Positions 17,169-25,727 of a DNA stretch of 32,247 nucleotides are shown in pieces. Origin of the DNA: Bacteroidales bacterium (GTDB lineage: Bacteria > Bacteroidota > Bacteroidia > Bacteroidales > UBA932); the NCBI GenBank assembly GCA_012511975.1, contig JAAZEZ010000004.1, forward strand, positions 1-32,247. The letters are read 5' to 3'. The position numbers were made by a program, and so were the translations under genes. Numbering within the stretch: position 1 is the first letter of the stretch; each line of letters begins with the position of its first letter. The notes beneath the pieces are model-generated. The model saw only the letters and a list, made by a program, of their open reading frames with translations. It was not told the DNA's origin and did not search any database.

Positions 17169-17177
17169 CAGAACTAA

Positions 17178-17200
17178 AAAACGGCCTCGAGGGCCGTTTT
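17178..17200 (-). terminator. pnp terminator
   Basis: AAAACGGCC pairs with GGCCGTTTT around a 5-nt loop, directly after the pnp stop codon. On the minus strand it ends in a run of T, a classical intrinsic terminator. Confidence 0.88.
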
Positions 17201-17201
17201 A

Positions 17202-19463
17202 CTATTTCTTTCCTTTGTTGAAATCTTTGCGGAATCCTCCTTTTCGATCGCCGCGCTCGCCACTTCCACCGCTGTGGCTGCCGTGAGGACGGGGACCTGA
17301 AGGACGAGGCCTGCGTTTAGGCTCTATATAACCTTCAGGCTTCTCCAAAAGGGCCTTGCGTGAAAGACGCAGTTTATTGGTCTTGGGATCGATCTCGATA
17401 AGTTTGACCTCAACCTCGTCACCTAATTGGAAGAGATCCTCCACCTTTTCTGTCTTACCCCAGTCCATCTCTGAAATATGGAGCAGACCATCTTTACCGG
17501 GGAGAATTTCCACAAATGCACCGAAATCTACTATAGATACCACTGTGCCTTTATAGACTTGACCAACTTCGGGTACCGTGACAATAGCTTTGATACGTGC
17601 CAGTGCAGCATCCATCTTCTCCTTGTCAACTCCGAAAATGTCAACCATGCCGATAGGTTCACCCTTATCGTCCTTGGCCTCAGTAATGGTGATACTGGTA
17701 TCGGTTTGCTTCTGAATATCCTGAATAACCTCTCCACCCTTACCGATAATTGCACCTATAAATTCACCTGGAACCACAATCTGAATAATGCGTGGTACGT
17801 GAGGTTTGTACTCTGCACGGGGCTCGGAGATAGTTTTGAGCATTTCATTCAAAATATGAGCACGACCTTGACGTGCCTGCTCTAGTGCCTTTTCCAGCAC
17901 CTCATATGAGAGACCATCTACCTTGATGTCCATTTGGGTGGCTGTAATACCGTCTTTGGTTCCGGCTACCTTGAAATCCATATCTCCCAGATGGTCCTCG
18001 TCTCCGAGAATATCCGAAAGAATAGCATATTTACCGGATTCAGCGTCTGAGATCAGACCCATGGCAATACCTGACACAGGCTTGGAAATTTTCACACCGC
18101 AATCCATAAGAGCGAGAGAACCCGCACAAACGGTAGCCATCGAAGAGGAGCCGTTGGATTCGAGGATATCGGATACTATGCGCACTGCATAGGGATTATC
18201 CTCTCCTACCGGTACAACCTCTTTGAGTGCCCTGAATGCGAGATTGCCGTGGCCCACCTCTCTGCGGCTAACACCGCGGGATGCTTTTGCTTCACCGGTA
18301 GAGAAAGGAGGGAAATTGTAGTGAAGCACAAACTGGTCGGTGCCCCGGGTAAGTACCTCGTCTCTCTCCTTCATATCATCCTTAGTACCAAGAGTAACCG
18401 TCGTAAGCGACTGGGTCTCACCTCTGGTAAAAATGGCTGAGCCATGAGCACCGGGGAGATAATCCACTTCGCACCATATGGGGCGAACATCAGTGGTCTT
18501 ACGGCCGTCGAGACGGATACCTTCGTCGAGGATCATACGGCGCATTGCCTTCTTCTCGATTGCGTTGAAATACCTTGCTACCATGATTGCCTTCTCTTCT
18601 CTCTCCTCTTCGGGAAGGGTCTCGAGAAATTCCTGGTGAAGAGCTTCAAATTGGTCGGTACGAGTATGTTTGTCGCTACCGCTCTTGGCGATTGTGTAAC
18701 ACCTGTCGTAACAATATTCCCATGCAGCCTTTTCAACTGCTTCGTCATCGGTCTCGTGGCAATATTCGCGTTTGATCTCTTTACCCACCTCTTTCTCCAG
18801 TTCCTTCTGCACTAAGCAGTGCTTTTTAATCTCTGTATGGGCAAATTTTATAGCTTCAAGCATATCTGCCTCGCTAACCTCTTTCATTTCACCTTCCACC
18901 ATCATTATGTTTTCATAAGTGGCGGCTACCATTATGTCCATATCAGCATTATTTAGCTGTTCGAACGTAGGGTTAATGCAGAATTGGCCATCTATACGTG
19001 CAACACGCACTTCTGAGATGGGGCCATCGAAGGGTATGTCACTTACTGCGAGGGCGGCTGAAGCCGCAAGTCCTGCAAGTGCGTCGGGCATATCAACTCC
19101 GTCAGCCGAGATAAGGTTAACTGTCACATAAACCTCTGCATGGAATTTTTCCGGGAATAGAGGACGAAGTGCCCTGTCGATAAGACGTGCTACAAGAATC
19201 TCATAATCTGAGGGTCTGCCCTCTCTTTTCATAAAACCACCCGGATAACGGCCCGCTGCGGCATATTTTTCTTTATATTCAACTTGAAGAGGCATAAAAT
19301 CAACATCTTCTTTGGCCTCTTTTGCACATGTAACGGCAGCCAATAACATGGTCTTGCCCATTTTTACTACTACTGAGCCGTCGGCCTGCTTGGCCAGTTT
19401 ACCCGTCTCAATCTCTATTGTCCTTCCATCGGACAACTGGATGGTTTTTTTAATAACATTCAT
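17202..19463 (-). CDS. pnp: polynucleotide phosphorylase
   Basis: This 753-aa protein has the full PNPase layout. The first RNase PH-like domain spans about residues 10-230 ([42 protein letters not shown]). The second, catalytic one spans about 310-545 ([67 protein letters not shown]). A KH domain ([18 protein letters not shown]) and an S1 domain ([20 protein letters not shown]) follow. It ends in a Gly/Arg/Lys-rich tail of about 40 residues. PNPase degrades RNA 3'-5' with phosphate and can add tails. It lies downstream of rpsO, as in many bacteria, with a hairpin between the two. No separate promoter is obvious, so it may be read through from rpsO. Confidence 0.97.
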   Translation of the reverse strand: MNVIKKTIQLSDGRTIEIETGKLAKQADGSVVVKMGKTMLLAAVTCAKEAKEDVDFMPLQVEYKEKYAAAGRYPGGFMKREGRPSDYEILVARLIDRALRPLFPEKFHAEVYVTVNLISADGVDMPDALAGLAASAALAVSDIPFDGPISEVRVARIDGQFCINPTFEQLNNADMDIMVAATYENIMMVEGEMKEVSEADMLEAIKFAHTEIKKHCLVQKELEKEVGKEIKREYCHETDDEAVEKAAWEYCYDRCYTIAKSGSDKHTRTDQFEALHQEFLETLPEEEREEKAIMVARYFNAIEKKAMRRMILDEGIRLDGRKTTDVRPIWCEVDYLPGAHGSAIFTRGETQSLTTVTLGTKDDMKERDEVLTRGTDQFVLHYNFPPFSTGEAKASRGVSRREVGHGNLAFRALKEVVPVGEDNPYAVRIVSDILESNGSSSMATVCAGSLALMDCGVKISKPVSGIAMGLISDAESGKYAILSDILGDEDHLGDMDFKVAGTKDGITATQMDIKVDGLSYEVLEKALEQARQGRAHILNEMLKTISEPRAEYKPHVPRIIQIVVPGEFIGAIIGKGGEVIQDIQKQTDTSITITEAKDDKGEPIGMVDIFGVDKEKMDAALARIKAIVTVPEVGQVYKGTVVSIVDFGAFVEILPGKDGLLHISEMDWGKTEKVEDLFQLGDEVEVKLIEIDPKTNKLRLSRKALLEKPEGYIEPKRRPRPSGPRPHGSHSGGSGERGDRKGGFRKDFNKGKK

Positions 19464-19513
19464 TATTTCCGCTAAAATTATATTGTTTCCGCTTTATAAA
19501 TTGTTTTTTTAAT

Positions 19514-19557
19514 AAAAAAAGAGACCGCTTTAAAAACACGGCGGTCTCCATTTTTTT
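19514..19557. terminator. rpsO-pnp intergenic hairpin (terminator or attenuator)
   Basis: GAGACCGC (19521-19528) pairs with GCGGTCTC (19541-19548). There is an A-run on the left and a T-run on the right, so it has terminator form on both strands. If pnp is read from the rpsO promoter, this would act as an attenuator. Confidence 0.8.
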
Positions 19558-19567
19558 CCTTTTTGTA

Positions 19568-19843
19568 TTATCTGCGAAGGTTGAGGGCCTTCAAAATTTC
19601 ACGGTATCTCTCAATGTCGGTCTCCTTGAGGTAATCGAGTAACTGACGTCTCTTACCTACCAGTCTGAGGAGTGAACGTTGGGTGTTATGATCCTTGCGG
19701 TTCCTCTTCAGGTGTTCGGTAAGGTGAGCGATACGGTAGGAAAACAAAGCAACTTGACTCTCAGGTGAGCCGGTGTCAACGTTAGACTTCCCGTATTTTC
19801 TGAAGATCTCTTGCTTTTTGTCGGCTGATAAATAATCTGACAT
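19568..19843 (-). CDS. rpsO: 30S ribosomal protein S15
   Basis: This 91-aa protein has the usual S15 length and motifs: KQEIFRKYGKSNVDTGSPESQVALFSYRI near the start, then HLTEHLKRNRKDHNTQRSLLRLVGKRRQLLDYLK and a final helix ending ILKALNLRR. S15 binds 16S rRNA early and helps organise the platform of the small subunit. The gene has a perfect Bacteroides-type promoter upstream, back-to-back with the tRNA-Pro promoter, and is followed by a strong hairpin and then pnp. Confidence 0.98.
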   Translation of the reverse strand: MSDYLSADKKQEIFRKYGKSNVDTGSPESQVALFSYRIAHLTEHLKRNRKDHNTQRSLLRLVGKRRQLLDYLKETDIERYREILKALNLRR

Positions 19844-19894
19844 AAATGCAAAAAATTAATTGTTTAAAAAAAGTTTTCTCGTTTTTCGAGTCCG

Positions 19895-19925
19895 CAAAGG
19901 TAACTAATATTTTTTAGTTTGCAAA
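19895..19925 (-). promoter_or_regulatory. rpsO promoter
   Basis: On the minus strand TTTG (19925-19922), 19 nt, TACCTTTG (19902-19895) fits TTTG-N19-TAnnTTTG exactly. Predicted leader about 45 nt. Confidence 0.68.
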
Positions 19926-19934
19926 AAATTGCCT

Positions 19935-19942
19935 TATCTTTG
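19935..19942 (+). promoter_or_regulatory. tRNA-Pro -7 box
   Basis: TATCTTTG fits TAnnTTTG and lies 12 nt before the tRNA, giving a leader of only a few nt. The -33 region is a T-rich TTTT stretch near 19911-19915. It is interleaved with the divergent rpsO promoter. Confidence 0.45.
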
Positions 19943-19954
19943 CAACCTATTATT

Positions 19955-20028
19955 CGGGAAGTGGCGCAGTTGGCTAGCGCGCTGCGTTCGGGACGCAGAG
20001 GTCGGGTGTTCGAGTCACCTCTTCCCGA
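19955..20028 (+). tRNA. tRNA-Pro, anticodon CGG
   Basis: The cloverleaf folds by eye. The acceptor stem is CGGGAAG with CTTCCCG. The anticodon stem is CTGCG/CGCAG with loop TTCGGGA, giving anticodon CGG (codon CCG). The T arm is GGGTG-TTCGAGT-CACCT, and the discriminator base is A. CCA is not encoded. Confidence 0.96.
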
Positions 20029-20033
20029 CTTGA

Positions 20034-20069
20034 AGAACAAGTGGCACCCAATCGGACGCCACTTGTTCT
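20034..20069. repeat. 12-bp perfect inverted repeat downstream of tRNA-Pro
   Basis: AGAACAAGTGGC pairs with GCCACTTGTTCT around a 12-nt loop, 5 nt after the tRNA. It may end the tRNA transcript, but there is no T-run after it, so a processing or repeat role is also possible. Confidence 0.6.
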
Positions 20070-20074
20070 GTAAC

Positions 20075-20172
20075 GGGGTGCGAGTTACGGGGTACGAAGA
20101 TAGTGTGTAGTATGGAGTATGTAATTCCGAGTAAGTCTTTAGTTCTGAGTGTGTAGTTATGATTGGTGCGGG
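20075..20172. repeat. degenerate 7-nt repeat array
   Basis: About 14 units can be read in register: GGGGTGC, GAGTTAC, GGGGTAC, GAAGATA, GTGTGTA, GTATGGA, GTATGTA, ATTCCGA and so on to GTGCGGG. G tends to start each unit. It fills the gap between the tRNA hairpin and the end of the broken lipoprotein gene. Confidence 0.7.
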
Positions 20173-20184
20173 AAGTCCTAACAA

Positions 20185-20781
20185 TTATTTCTTTGGTTTT
20201 TCTTTTTCCGATCTCGCAACAAAGACCCTTCCGAATGCATCTTCGATGCGGATCTCAAATTTTGATGGGTTGGCTGCGCCTTCTTTTGGCACTAATTTGA
20301 GACAATAACTCTCTATTCCACCCGGGACGTAGTAGCCGAGCATAATGTCACCATAACCTATCTCTGATACCGGCATTTTAATCTCCCTTCGATCTCTACA
20401 GCTGTAAGTGATATTAAACAGATCATTTAATGGCTCTCCTGCAGGATGATTTTCATCATAATCCTCCAATGCAATAATATCTATTTTCGTTATTCTCCAA
20501 TCTATTGCCTCATAATCAATCCACCAATGTGTTACATGGCGACGTCCTTTGATAAGCAAACTGGTGTCGGCCGCAATATAAAACTGTCTGCTCTCAAAAT
20601 CAAATATCTAATCCTCAGTAACATATGGAATTATTTTAATAAATGGGCGCTGATCGACATTAAGCCTTAGGCTATCTACTTTATAGATATGTTTTATTTC
20701 CTCTTCAAAATCCTCATACCAACAACTTGATAGGCTAAATACGCATAGTGTCGCTAAAACTATAAACTTGATTTTTCTCAT
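20185..20781 (-). pseudogene. lipoprotein gene broken by one in-frame TAG
   Basis: The track shows only a 124-aa ORF (20185-20559) opening at an arbitrary TTG. Reading upstream in the same frame gives an ATG at 20781 and a good lipoprotein signal, MRKIKFIVLATLCVFSLSSC. The frame runs on as WYEDFEEEIKHIYKVDSLRL to IPYVTED, then one TAG (20608-20610, codon 58), then IFDFESRQFYIAADTSLLIK into the 124-aa ORF. The intact protein would be 198 aa, secreted and membrane-anchored. The rest is beta-rich (HWWIDYEAIDWRITKIDI, IEDAFGRVFVARS) with no family I recognise. It is a recent pseudogene or a sequencing error. A truncated 57-aa product is unlikely to work. Confidence 0.85.
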
Positions 20782-20872
20782 GATTTTGATGTTAAGTGAT
20801 TGATATATCTCCTACAGAGAGAGATAATTCTATATTCCAAAAAAATCAGTGCCTTTGTACAAGAAAAATGAA

Positions 20873-20902
20873 CCCCGAGAGTTTTTTATCTAACTTTCGG
20901 GG
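20873..20902 (-). terminator. terminator of the metalloprotease gene
   Basis: Minus strand CCCCGAAAGTT pairs with AACTCTCGGGG (11 bp, one mismatch) around an A-rich loop, 54 nt after the stop codon. A short T-rich stretch follows. Confidence 0.65.
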
Positions 20903-20955
20903 CTCATGTCACTCTCGGAGCTCATCAATTATTGTGTATCCAGATAACTAAGCGA

Positions 20956-23457
20956 CTACTCTTTTGCTTTAACAACCGGCGCATCAAATACCTGATTGAA
21001 AGCCTTGTCGATAACCTTTACAAGATAGTCATTGTGAGCACTCTCAAGAGGGTCACTACTGTTTTTGACGGAAAGTTTATACCTGAGATTATTCAACTGG
21101 TAGTACGCCATAGAGTTGATATCTGTGTGATCTTTTGTGGTATCTGTTGCCCTAATGGCTGTTTCTCCCGTTAAGAGGCCACATAATGCATTTACATAGG
21201 CCTTCTGTCCTATGCGCTTGTACGATCTGGCAGCCGCATCTCTAGGCATAGCACTATCCCACATATATTTATTGAGATCTGCGAAGAGGTCTGTCATAGT
21301 ATATGCCTTGTTGCCATACTGCAACTCGGCCTCATAGAGGTTGAGCATTACCCTTTTACTTAGCAGGTCTCCAAAAACAGCCTTATAGGCATTGTCGACA
21401 ATAATTTCAGGCTTCGTAACAACCTTGTTGATGATATCATTCGGTACAAGCCATTCCTGAGAAGTGAAGACATGTTTGTTTAGGAATGCCATCGCCTCTT
21501 TTTGTTTTGATTTCTCCACAGGAGTATAGACATTGCCCTCCATCTCCACGCGTTTAGGTGTCTCATATACCCCACCAACCCACTTAGCAACATGCCTTAT
21601 GTAACGACGGTATTGTGTAAAAACCTGATTGTGCATGTTGCGGAGCGCTTCATAACCCTTGTTTGGTTCGGAAGTCCATTCAATGAGGTTGTCCATTATA
21701 TACTTCAGATTACGGATACCGAGTTCGTTAGTCTCCATCTGATTGTTGCCCAGATCCTCGCTTTGATAGCGGGGGTCATTGGGACTCGATTCGGTGCCGA
21801 AGAAGTAGATGGGATCAGCTGTTTTTTCCATGATCCATTTATTGATCATAGGAAGCTCTTTCTTAGGATCATCATATTCGTAAAATCTTCTATAACCCCA
21901 TTCGATAGCCCAATTGTCATAGGTGCTTATGCGGGGGAAGAGTAGTTCGCGAGGAATGTTATCTCCCGGCTGAACCACGAAGTTGAAACGTGAATAGTCC
22001 ATTATAGAGGTAGTATGGCCGTACTTCTTGAGGTACTCGGGGTCACGAAGCTGTTTTGTGGTGGCAACAGCAGAGCCAAAGAAGTTGTGGCGCAATCCAA
22101 GGGTGTGCCCCACCTCATGTGAGGAGACAAATCTGATGAGCTGTCCCATCAGTTCGTCATCGAAGTTCATTGTGCGCGCACCCTCATCCACCGGTGAGCA
22201 CTGTATAAAGTACCAATCGTGCAAAAGCGACATCACATTGTGGTACCAGTTGATGTGGCTCTCTATTATCTCGCCTGAGCGGGGGTCATTGACATGAGGT
22301 CCACTGGCATTGGCTATATCGGAGGGTTTATAAACAATCGCAGAGTATCTCGCATCCTCGAGAGACCAGGTAGAGTCCTGTTCGGAAGTCGGGGCCATCT
22401 CCGCGCGAATTGCATTCTTGAAGCCTGCATTTCGTAAAACCGGTTCCCAGTCATTTACACCCTGTATAAGGTAGGGAACCCATTTGGCAGGAGTCGAAGG
22501 GTCTATATAATAGACAATAGGCTTTGCTGGCTCTACAAGCTCGCCTCTTTTGTACTTCTCAAGATCTTCCGGTCGGGGTTCGAGCCTCCAGCGGGTAATC
22601 AGCTGCACTTTCTCTACACCGTGGGGATTCTTGTCAAAGTCCGTATAGGATGTGGTAAAATATCCCACCCTCTCGTCATAGTAACGGGGAGTCATCGGCA
22701 CCTCGGGCAGCAGCACGAAGGAGCAGTTTAACTCGTAGGTAGCATTACCACCGGTAGTCCTTGCAAAGGTCTTCACCACTGTCACCTCAGTATTTATAGG
22801 ATAAGTCCTGATACTGCTGATGTAGGATTTATCTTTGTCCTGGGCGCCTAGCTTGAAAGAAGTTTTGGTGCTCTTGGAAAAAAAGAGCACTTCCGAATCT
22901 GCATTGAAGAAATCGGTTACATCGATTATTGAGAGACTCTTATCCTCATTCCAGGCCTTTATAGGGAATGAACCTATAATTGCAGTGAGGTTGGACTTTA
23001 AGATATTTTCGCTCATAATGGAATCTTGCGAGCGTTCCCTTACCGATACATTTCTGAAAAAAATCTTATTGTCGGGACCTTTTTCAAATTTGTATAGACC
23101 GCTGCTTATCTGATCGCCGGCATAGCCGCTGAAACTACCCCGAATGTCTGCTGCGGATTGAGAGACTCTGGAGACCATCAGGATATCCCTGCCAATGAGA
23201 GAATCCGGAATTGTGAGATAATACTTGCCATCCTGCTTGTAAACGGTGGTCATACCCTCCATCTTCGAAGCCTCTTTTGTAATGAACTTCTCGATTGAAA
23301 CAGGGCCTTGAGGGCTCTTTTTGGTTGAATCGCTCTTTGATTCAGCCCTTACTACAGGTATTCTGGAATCATTAGATGGCCTGTTGCGCTGAGCTGAGGA
23401 GGTTGCGGGGCTGCAAAGTAAAGCTCCCGCCATAATGATTGTCAATAATATTTTCAT
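20956..23457 (-). CDS. exported zinc-dependent metalloprotease (DUF5117/DUF4953 type)
   Basis: The track ORF starts at 23574, but the ATG at 23457 gives a signal peptide (MKILLTIIMAGALLCSPATSSAQ). The upstream extension runs back over the end of the methyltransferase gene. The mature protein of about 810 aa carries the extended zinc motif HEVGHTLGLRHNFFGSA near residue 445 (three His ligands, catalytic Glu), followed by SIMDYSRFNFVVQPGD with the Met-turn expected of metzincins. Before it, WVPYLIQGVNDWEPVLRNAGFKNAI and EIIESHINWYHNVMSLLHDW match the DUF5117-type region. Such proteins are common in Bacteroidota, and their substrates are largely unknown. It lies 20 nt behind the RNA methyltransferase gene, probably in one transcript, with a hairpin downstream. 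Confidence 0.88.
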   Translation of the reverse strand: MKILLTIIMAGALLCSPATSSAQRNRPSNDSRIPVVRAESKSDSTKKSPQGPVSIEKFITKEASKMEGMTTVYKQDGKYYLTIPDSLIGRDILMVSRVSQSAADIRGSFSGYAGDQISSGLYKFEKGPDNKIFFRNVSVRERSQDSIMSENILKSNLTAIIGSFPIKAWNEDKSLSIIDVTDFFNADSEVLFFSKSTKTSFKLGAQDKDKSYISSIRTYPINTEVTVVKTFARTTGGNATYELNCSFVLLPEVPMTPRYYDERVGYFTTSYTDFDKNPHGVEKVQLITRWRLEPRPEDLEKYKRGELVEPAKPIVYYIDPSTPAKWVPYLIQGVNDWEPVLRNAGFKNAIRAEMAPTSEQDSTWSLEDARYSAIVYKPSDIANASGPHVNDPRSGEIIESHINWYHNVMSLLHDWYFIQCSPVDEGARTMNFDDELMGQLIRFVSSHEVGHTLGLRHNFFGSAVATTKQLRDPEYLKKYGHTTSIMDYSRFNFVVQPGDNIPRELLFPRISTYDNWAIEWGYRRFYEYDDPKKELPMINKWIMEKTADPIYFFGTESSPNDPRYQSEDLGNNQMETNELGIRNLKYIMDNLIEWTSEPNKGYEALRNMHNQVFTQYRRYIRHVAKWVGGVYETPKRVEMEGNVYTPVEKSKQKEAMAFLNKHVFTSQEWLVPNDIINKVVTKPEIIVDNAYKAVFGDLLSKRVMLNLYEAELQYGNKAYTMTDLFADLNKYMWDSAMPRDAAARSYKRIGQKAYVNALCGLLTGETAIRATDTTKDHTDINSMAYYQLNNLRYKLSVKNSSDPLESAHNDYLVKVIDKAFNQVFDAPVVKAKE

Positions 23458-23477
23458 AATATCTATTTTGTTAAAAA

Positions 23478-24008
23478 TCAAAACATTTTTGAAACCACAT
23501 CCCAAAGCACCACTCCTATCGAAACCGAAACATTCAGCGAATGCTTGGTACCGTATTGAGGAATCTCCAAACAAATATCACTCATATTCACAACCTCCTG
23601 TTGTACTCCGCGCACTTCATTGCCAAAAATAAAAGCGTACCTGGCTCCCTCTTCAGGGCGGAAATCCTGTAAAAGAGTAGAGTGCTCGGTCTGCTCTACA
23701 CTCACTATCACGTACCCCTCCTCCCTGAGACAACGTACCGCTTCTGAAGTGCTTTCAAAATACTCCCAATCCATACTGAACTCAGCACCGAGAGCCGATT
23801 TGTGTATCTCGGCAGTGGGGGGCACCGCACAAATGCCACATAGCAGAAGTTTCTCCACAAGGAATGCATCACAACTACGAAATGCGGAACCGATATTATG
23901 TTGACTGCGGATATTGTCCAGCACTACGGTCACAGGCATCTTTTTCCTCAATTTGAATTCTTCAGGAGTAACACGGTTGAGCTCACTGTTCAAAAGTTTT
24001 CGGAACAT
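23478..24008 (-). CDS. SpoU/TrmH-family RNA methyltransferase
   Basis: The ORF opens at 24122, but the ATG at 24008 (MFRKLLNSELNRVTPEEFKL) is the likely start; the extension covers the divergent promoter region and would add an odd hydrophobic leader. The product of about 176 aa carries the three SPOUT motifs. Motif 1 is VVLDNIRSQHNIGSAFRSCD, motif 2 is YAFIFGNEVRGV, and motif 3 is IPQYGTKHSLNVSVSIGVVLW, which forms the trefoil knot that binds S-adenosylmethionine. Family members 2'-O-methylate tRNA or rRNA. It has no extra N-terminal RNA-binding domain, like small TrmL-type enzymes, but the target nucleotide cannot be read from sequence. It is divergent from glyA. Confidence 0.88.
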   Translation of the reverse strand: MFRKLLNSELNRVTPEEFKLRKKMPVTVVLDNIRSQHNIGSAFRSCDAFLVEKLLLCGICAVPPTAEIHKSALGAEFSMDWEYFESTSEAVRCLREEGYVIVSVEQTEHSTLLQDFRPEEGARYAFIFGNEVRGVQQEVVNMSDICLEIPQYGTKHSLNVSVSIGVVLWDVVSKMF

Positions 24009-24009
24009 A

Positions 24010-24040
24010 GTTGGAAAAAGCCGTAAAAAAGTTATCTTTG
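24010..24040 (+). promoter_or_regulatory. putative glyA promoter
   Basis: GTTG (24010-24013), 19 nt, TATCTTTG (24033-24040) fits TTTG-N19-TAnnTTTG with one mismatch. Predicted leader about 60 nt. It overlaps the divergent promoter region of the methyltransferase. Confidence 0.5.
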
Positions 24041-24068
24041 TAATCCGATTCTGCCCTAAGCAGAAACA

Positions 24069-24076
24069 CAAAAGTA
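24069..24076 (-). promoter_or_regulatory. putative -7 box for methyltransferase/metalloprotease operon
   Basis: Minus-strand TACTTTTG fits TAnnTTTG. The -33 position is weak. It would give a leader of about 55 nt to the ATG at 24008. Confidence 0.33.
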
Positions 24077-24104
24077 CGAAAATAATTACACAAAAAATAT
24101 CACA

Positions 24105-25385
24105 ATGAAACAAGACGTTCAAATATCCGCATTACTAAGGAAAGAAGAGGAGCGACAGACTCAAGGTATTGAGCTGATAGCATCCGAAAACTTTGTGAGC
24201 AATCAGGTGCTGGCAGCACTGGGTTCAGTTTGCACCAACAAATACGCTGAAGGCTATCCCGGAGCAAGATACTATGGTGGTTGCGAGGTAATAGACCAGA
24301 TCGAACAACTCGCAATCGACCGTCTATGTCAGCTCTTCGATGCTGAATATGCCAATGTGCAGCCACACTCAGGAGCGCAGGCAAATATGGCTGTCTTCAT
24401 GGTTTGCCTGAAGCCCGGTGACACTTTTATGGGCCTTGACCTGGATCATGGCGGACACCTCACACACGGTTCTCCCGTCAATATGTCCGGCATTCTCTAT
24501 AATGCAATCGGCTACCAGCTCAACCGCGAGACCGGTATGGTGGATTATGACCAAATGGAGCGCAAAGCTCTAAAATACCGCCCCAAACTCCTAGTCGGAG
24601 GTGCCTCCGCTTACTCGAGGGAGTGGGACTGGGAGAGAATGCGTGCAATTGCTGACAAGATAGGCGCCCTCTTTATGGTGGATATGGCACATCCGGCCGG
24701 ACTGATTGCTGCAGGATTGATGAATAACCCTGTAAAACATGCCCATATTGTTACCTCCACTACTCACAAGACCCTCAGAGGTCCACGTGGAGGCATAATC
24801 CTCATAGGTAAAGACTTTGATAACCCATGGGGAATTAAAACACGCAAAGGAGTGATCAGGAAAATGTCCTCTTTGATCAATTCAAGCGTATTCCCCGGCA
24901 TTCAGGGCGGTCCACTCGAGCACTGTATTGCAGCCAAGGCAGTTTCCTTCTATGAGGCCCTCCAGCCTGAGTTCAAAACATATCAGGAGCAGGTACGCAA
25001 AAATGCTTCAGCTATGGCCAAAGCATTTATCGAGAAGGGTTATCATGTGGTATCAGGTGGTACAGACAACCACCTCATGCTTATCGACTTCCGCTCTAAG
25101 TTCCCTGATTTGACCGGTAGGGTAGCTGAGACTGTACTCGGAAAGGCAGATATTACCGTTAACAAAAATATGGTACCCTTTGACAGTCGCTCCGCATTTC
25201 AGACCTCCGGTATGAGGGTAGGTACTCCCGCTATCACCTCACGCGGTTTGGTTGAAAAGGATATGGCCGGCATCGTTGACTTAATTGACAAGGTACTCAG
25301 CAATATCGATGACGATAATGTAATCGCACAGGTAAAAGAGCAGGTAAGAATGAAGATGAGCGGATTGCCGCTTAATAGGTGGTAA
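24105..25385 (+). CDS. glyA: serine hydroxymethyltransferase
   Basis: This 426-aa PLP enzyme converts serine and tetrahydrofolate to glycine and 5,10-methylene-tetrahydrofolate, the main entry of one-carbon units. Clear motifs are [39 protein letters not shown], the [10 protein letters not shown] strand with the PLP-ring Asp, and [15 protein letters not shown] with the Schiff-base Lys at residue 222. [12 protein letters not shown] and [12 protein letters not shown] follow near the C-terminus. Length is normal for bacterial GlyA. It is a single gene with its own promoter and terminator, and it marks the end of the ordinary chromosomal genes before the accessory region. Confidence 0.98.
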   Translation: MKQDVQISALLRKEEERQTQGIELIASENFVSNQVLAALGSVCTNKYAEGYPGARYYGGCEVIDQIEQLAIDRLCQLFDAEYANVQPHSGAQANMAVFMVCLKPGDTFMGLDLDHGGHLTHGSPVNMSGILYNAIGYQLNRETGMVDYDQMERKALKYRPKLLVGGASAYSREWDWERMRAIADKIGALFMVDMAHPAGLIAAGLMNNPVKHAHIVTSTTHKTLRGPRGGIILIGKDFDNPWGIKTRKGVIRKMSSLINSSVFPGIQGGPLEHCIAAKAVSFYEALQPEFKTYQEQVRKNASAMAKAFIEKGYHVVSGGTDNHLMLIDFRSKFPDLTGRVAETVLGKADITVNKNMVPFDSRSAFQTSGMRVGTPAITSRGLVEKDMAGIVDLIDKVLSNIDDDNVIAQVKEQVRMKMSGLPLNRW

Positions 25386-25405
25386 ATTGAAGCCCTTTGG
25401 GCTTT

Positions 25406-25443
25406 AAAAAACCGCTGAGAGTTAGCTTTTAGCGGTTTTTTTG
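25406..25443 (+). terminator. glyA terminator
   Basis: AAAAACCGCT pairs with AGCGGTTTTT around a 15-nt loop and runs into a T-tract, 20 nt after the stop codon. Confidence 0.88.
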
Positions 25444-25727
25444 TTGCAAGGTGCAGGTTTCGGGGTGCAGAATAGTTTTGAGTATTTTAGAGGGAAGAGG
25501 ATAGTATTATTATGCGGCAGCAAACATTATGTTGGTGCTGCATATTTTTTTTAGAAAATCCGGTGTTTGTTCAAATTGTGAGAATTTGGGCAAAATCATG
25601 GAAATAAATTTTAGGGAGTGCGTTAAATTGACATAAACCCCATAAGTAAAACAAAAACTCTTTTAATTTGTACAGCCAAAAGTTAAGTGTAACTTCACGA
25701 CAGAAATCTAAGTGTAAAATCACATTA
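25444..25727. other. non-coding gap at the start of the accessory region
   Basis: I see no credible gene here. It begins with a short heptamer-type stretch (GGTGCAG, GTTTCGG, GGTGCAG, about 25451-25471). It ends with two imperfect 16-nt direct repeats, TTAAGTGTAACTTCAC (25683) and CTAAGTGTAAAATCAC (25708), exactly 25 nt apart. The middle is AT-rich and featureless. It could be the scar or edge of an inserted segment, but no attachment site can be proven. Confidence 0.5.

Noticed and set aside
19864-20184. 106-aa minus-strand ORF over the tRNA
   Set aside because: It contains GDSNTRPLRPERSALANCATS, the well-known artefact of reading a tRNA gene backwards. The rest comes from the hairpin and heptamer repeats.
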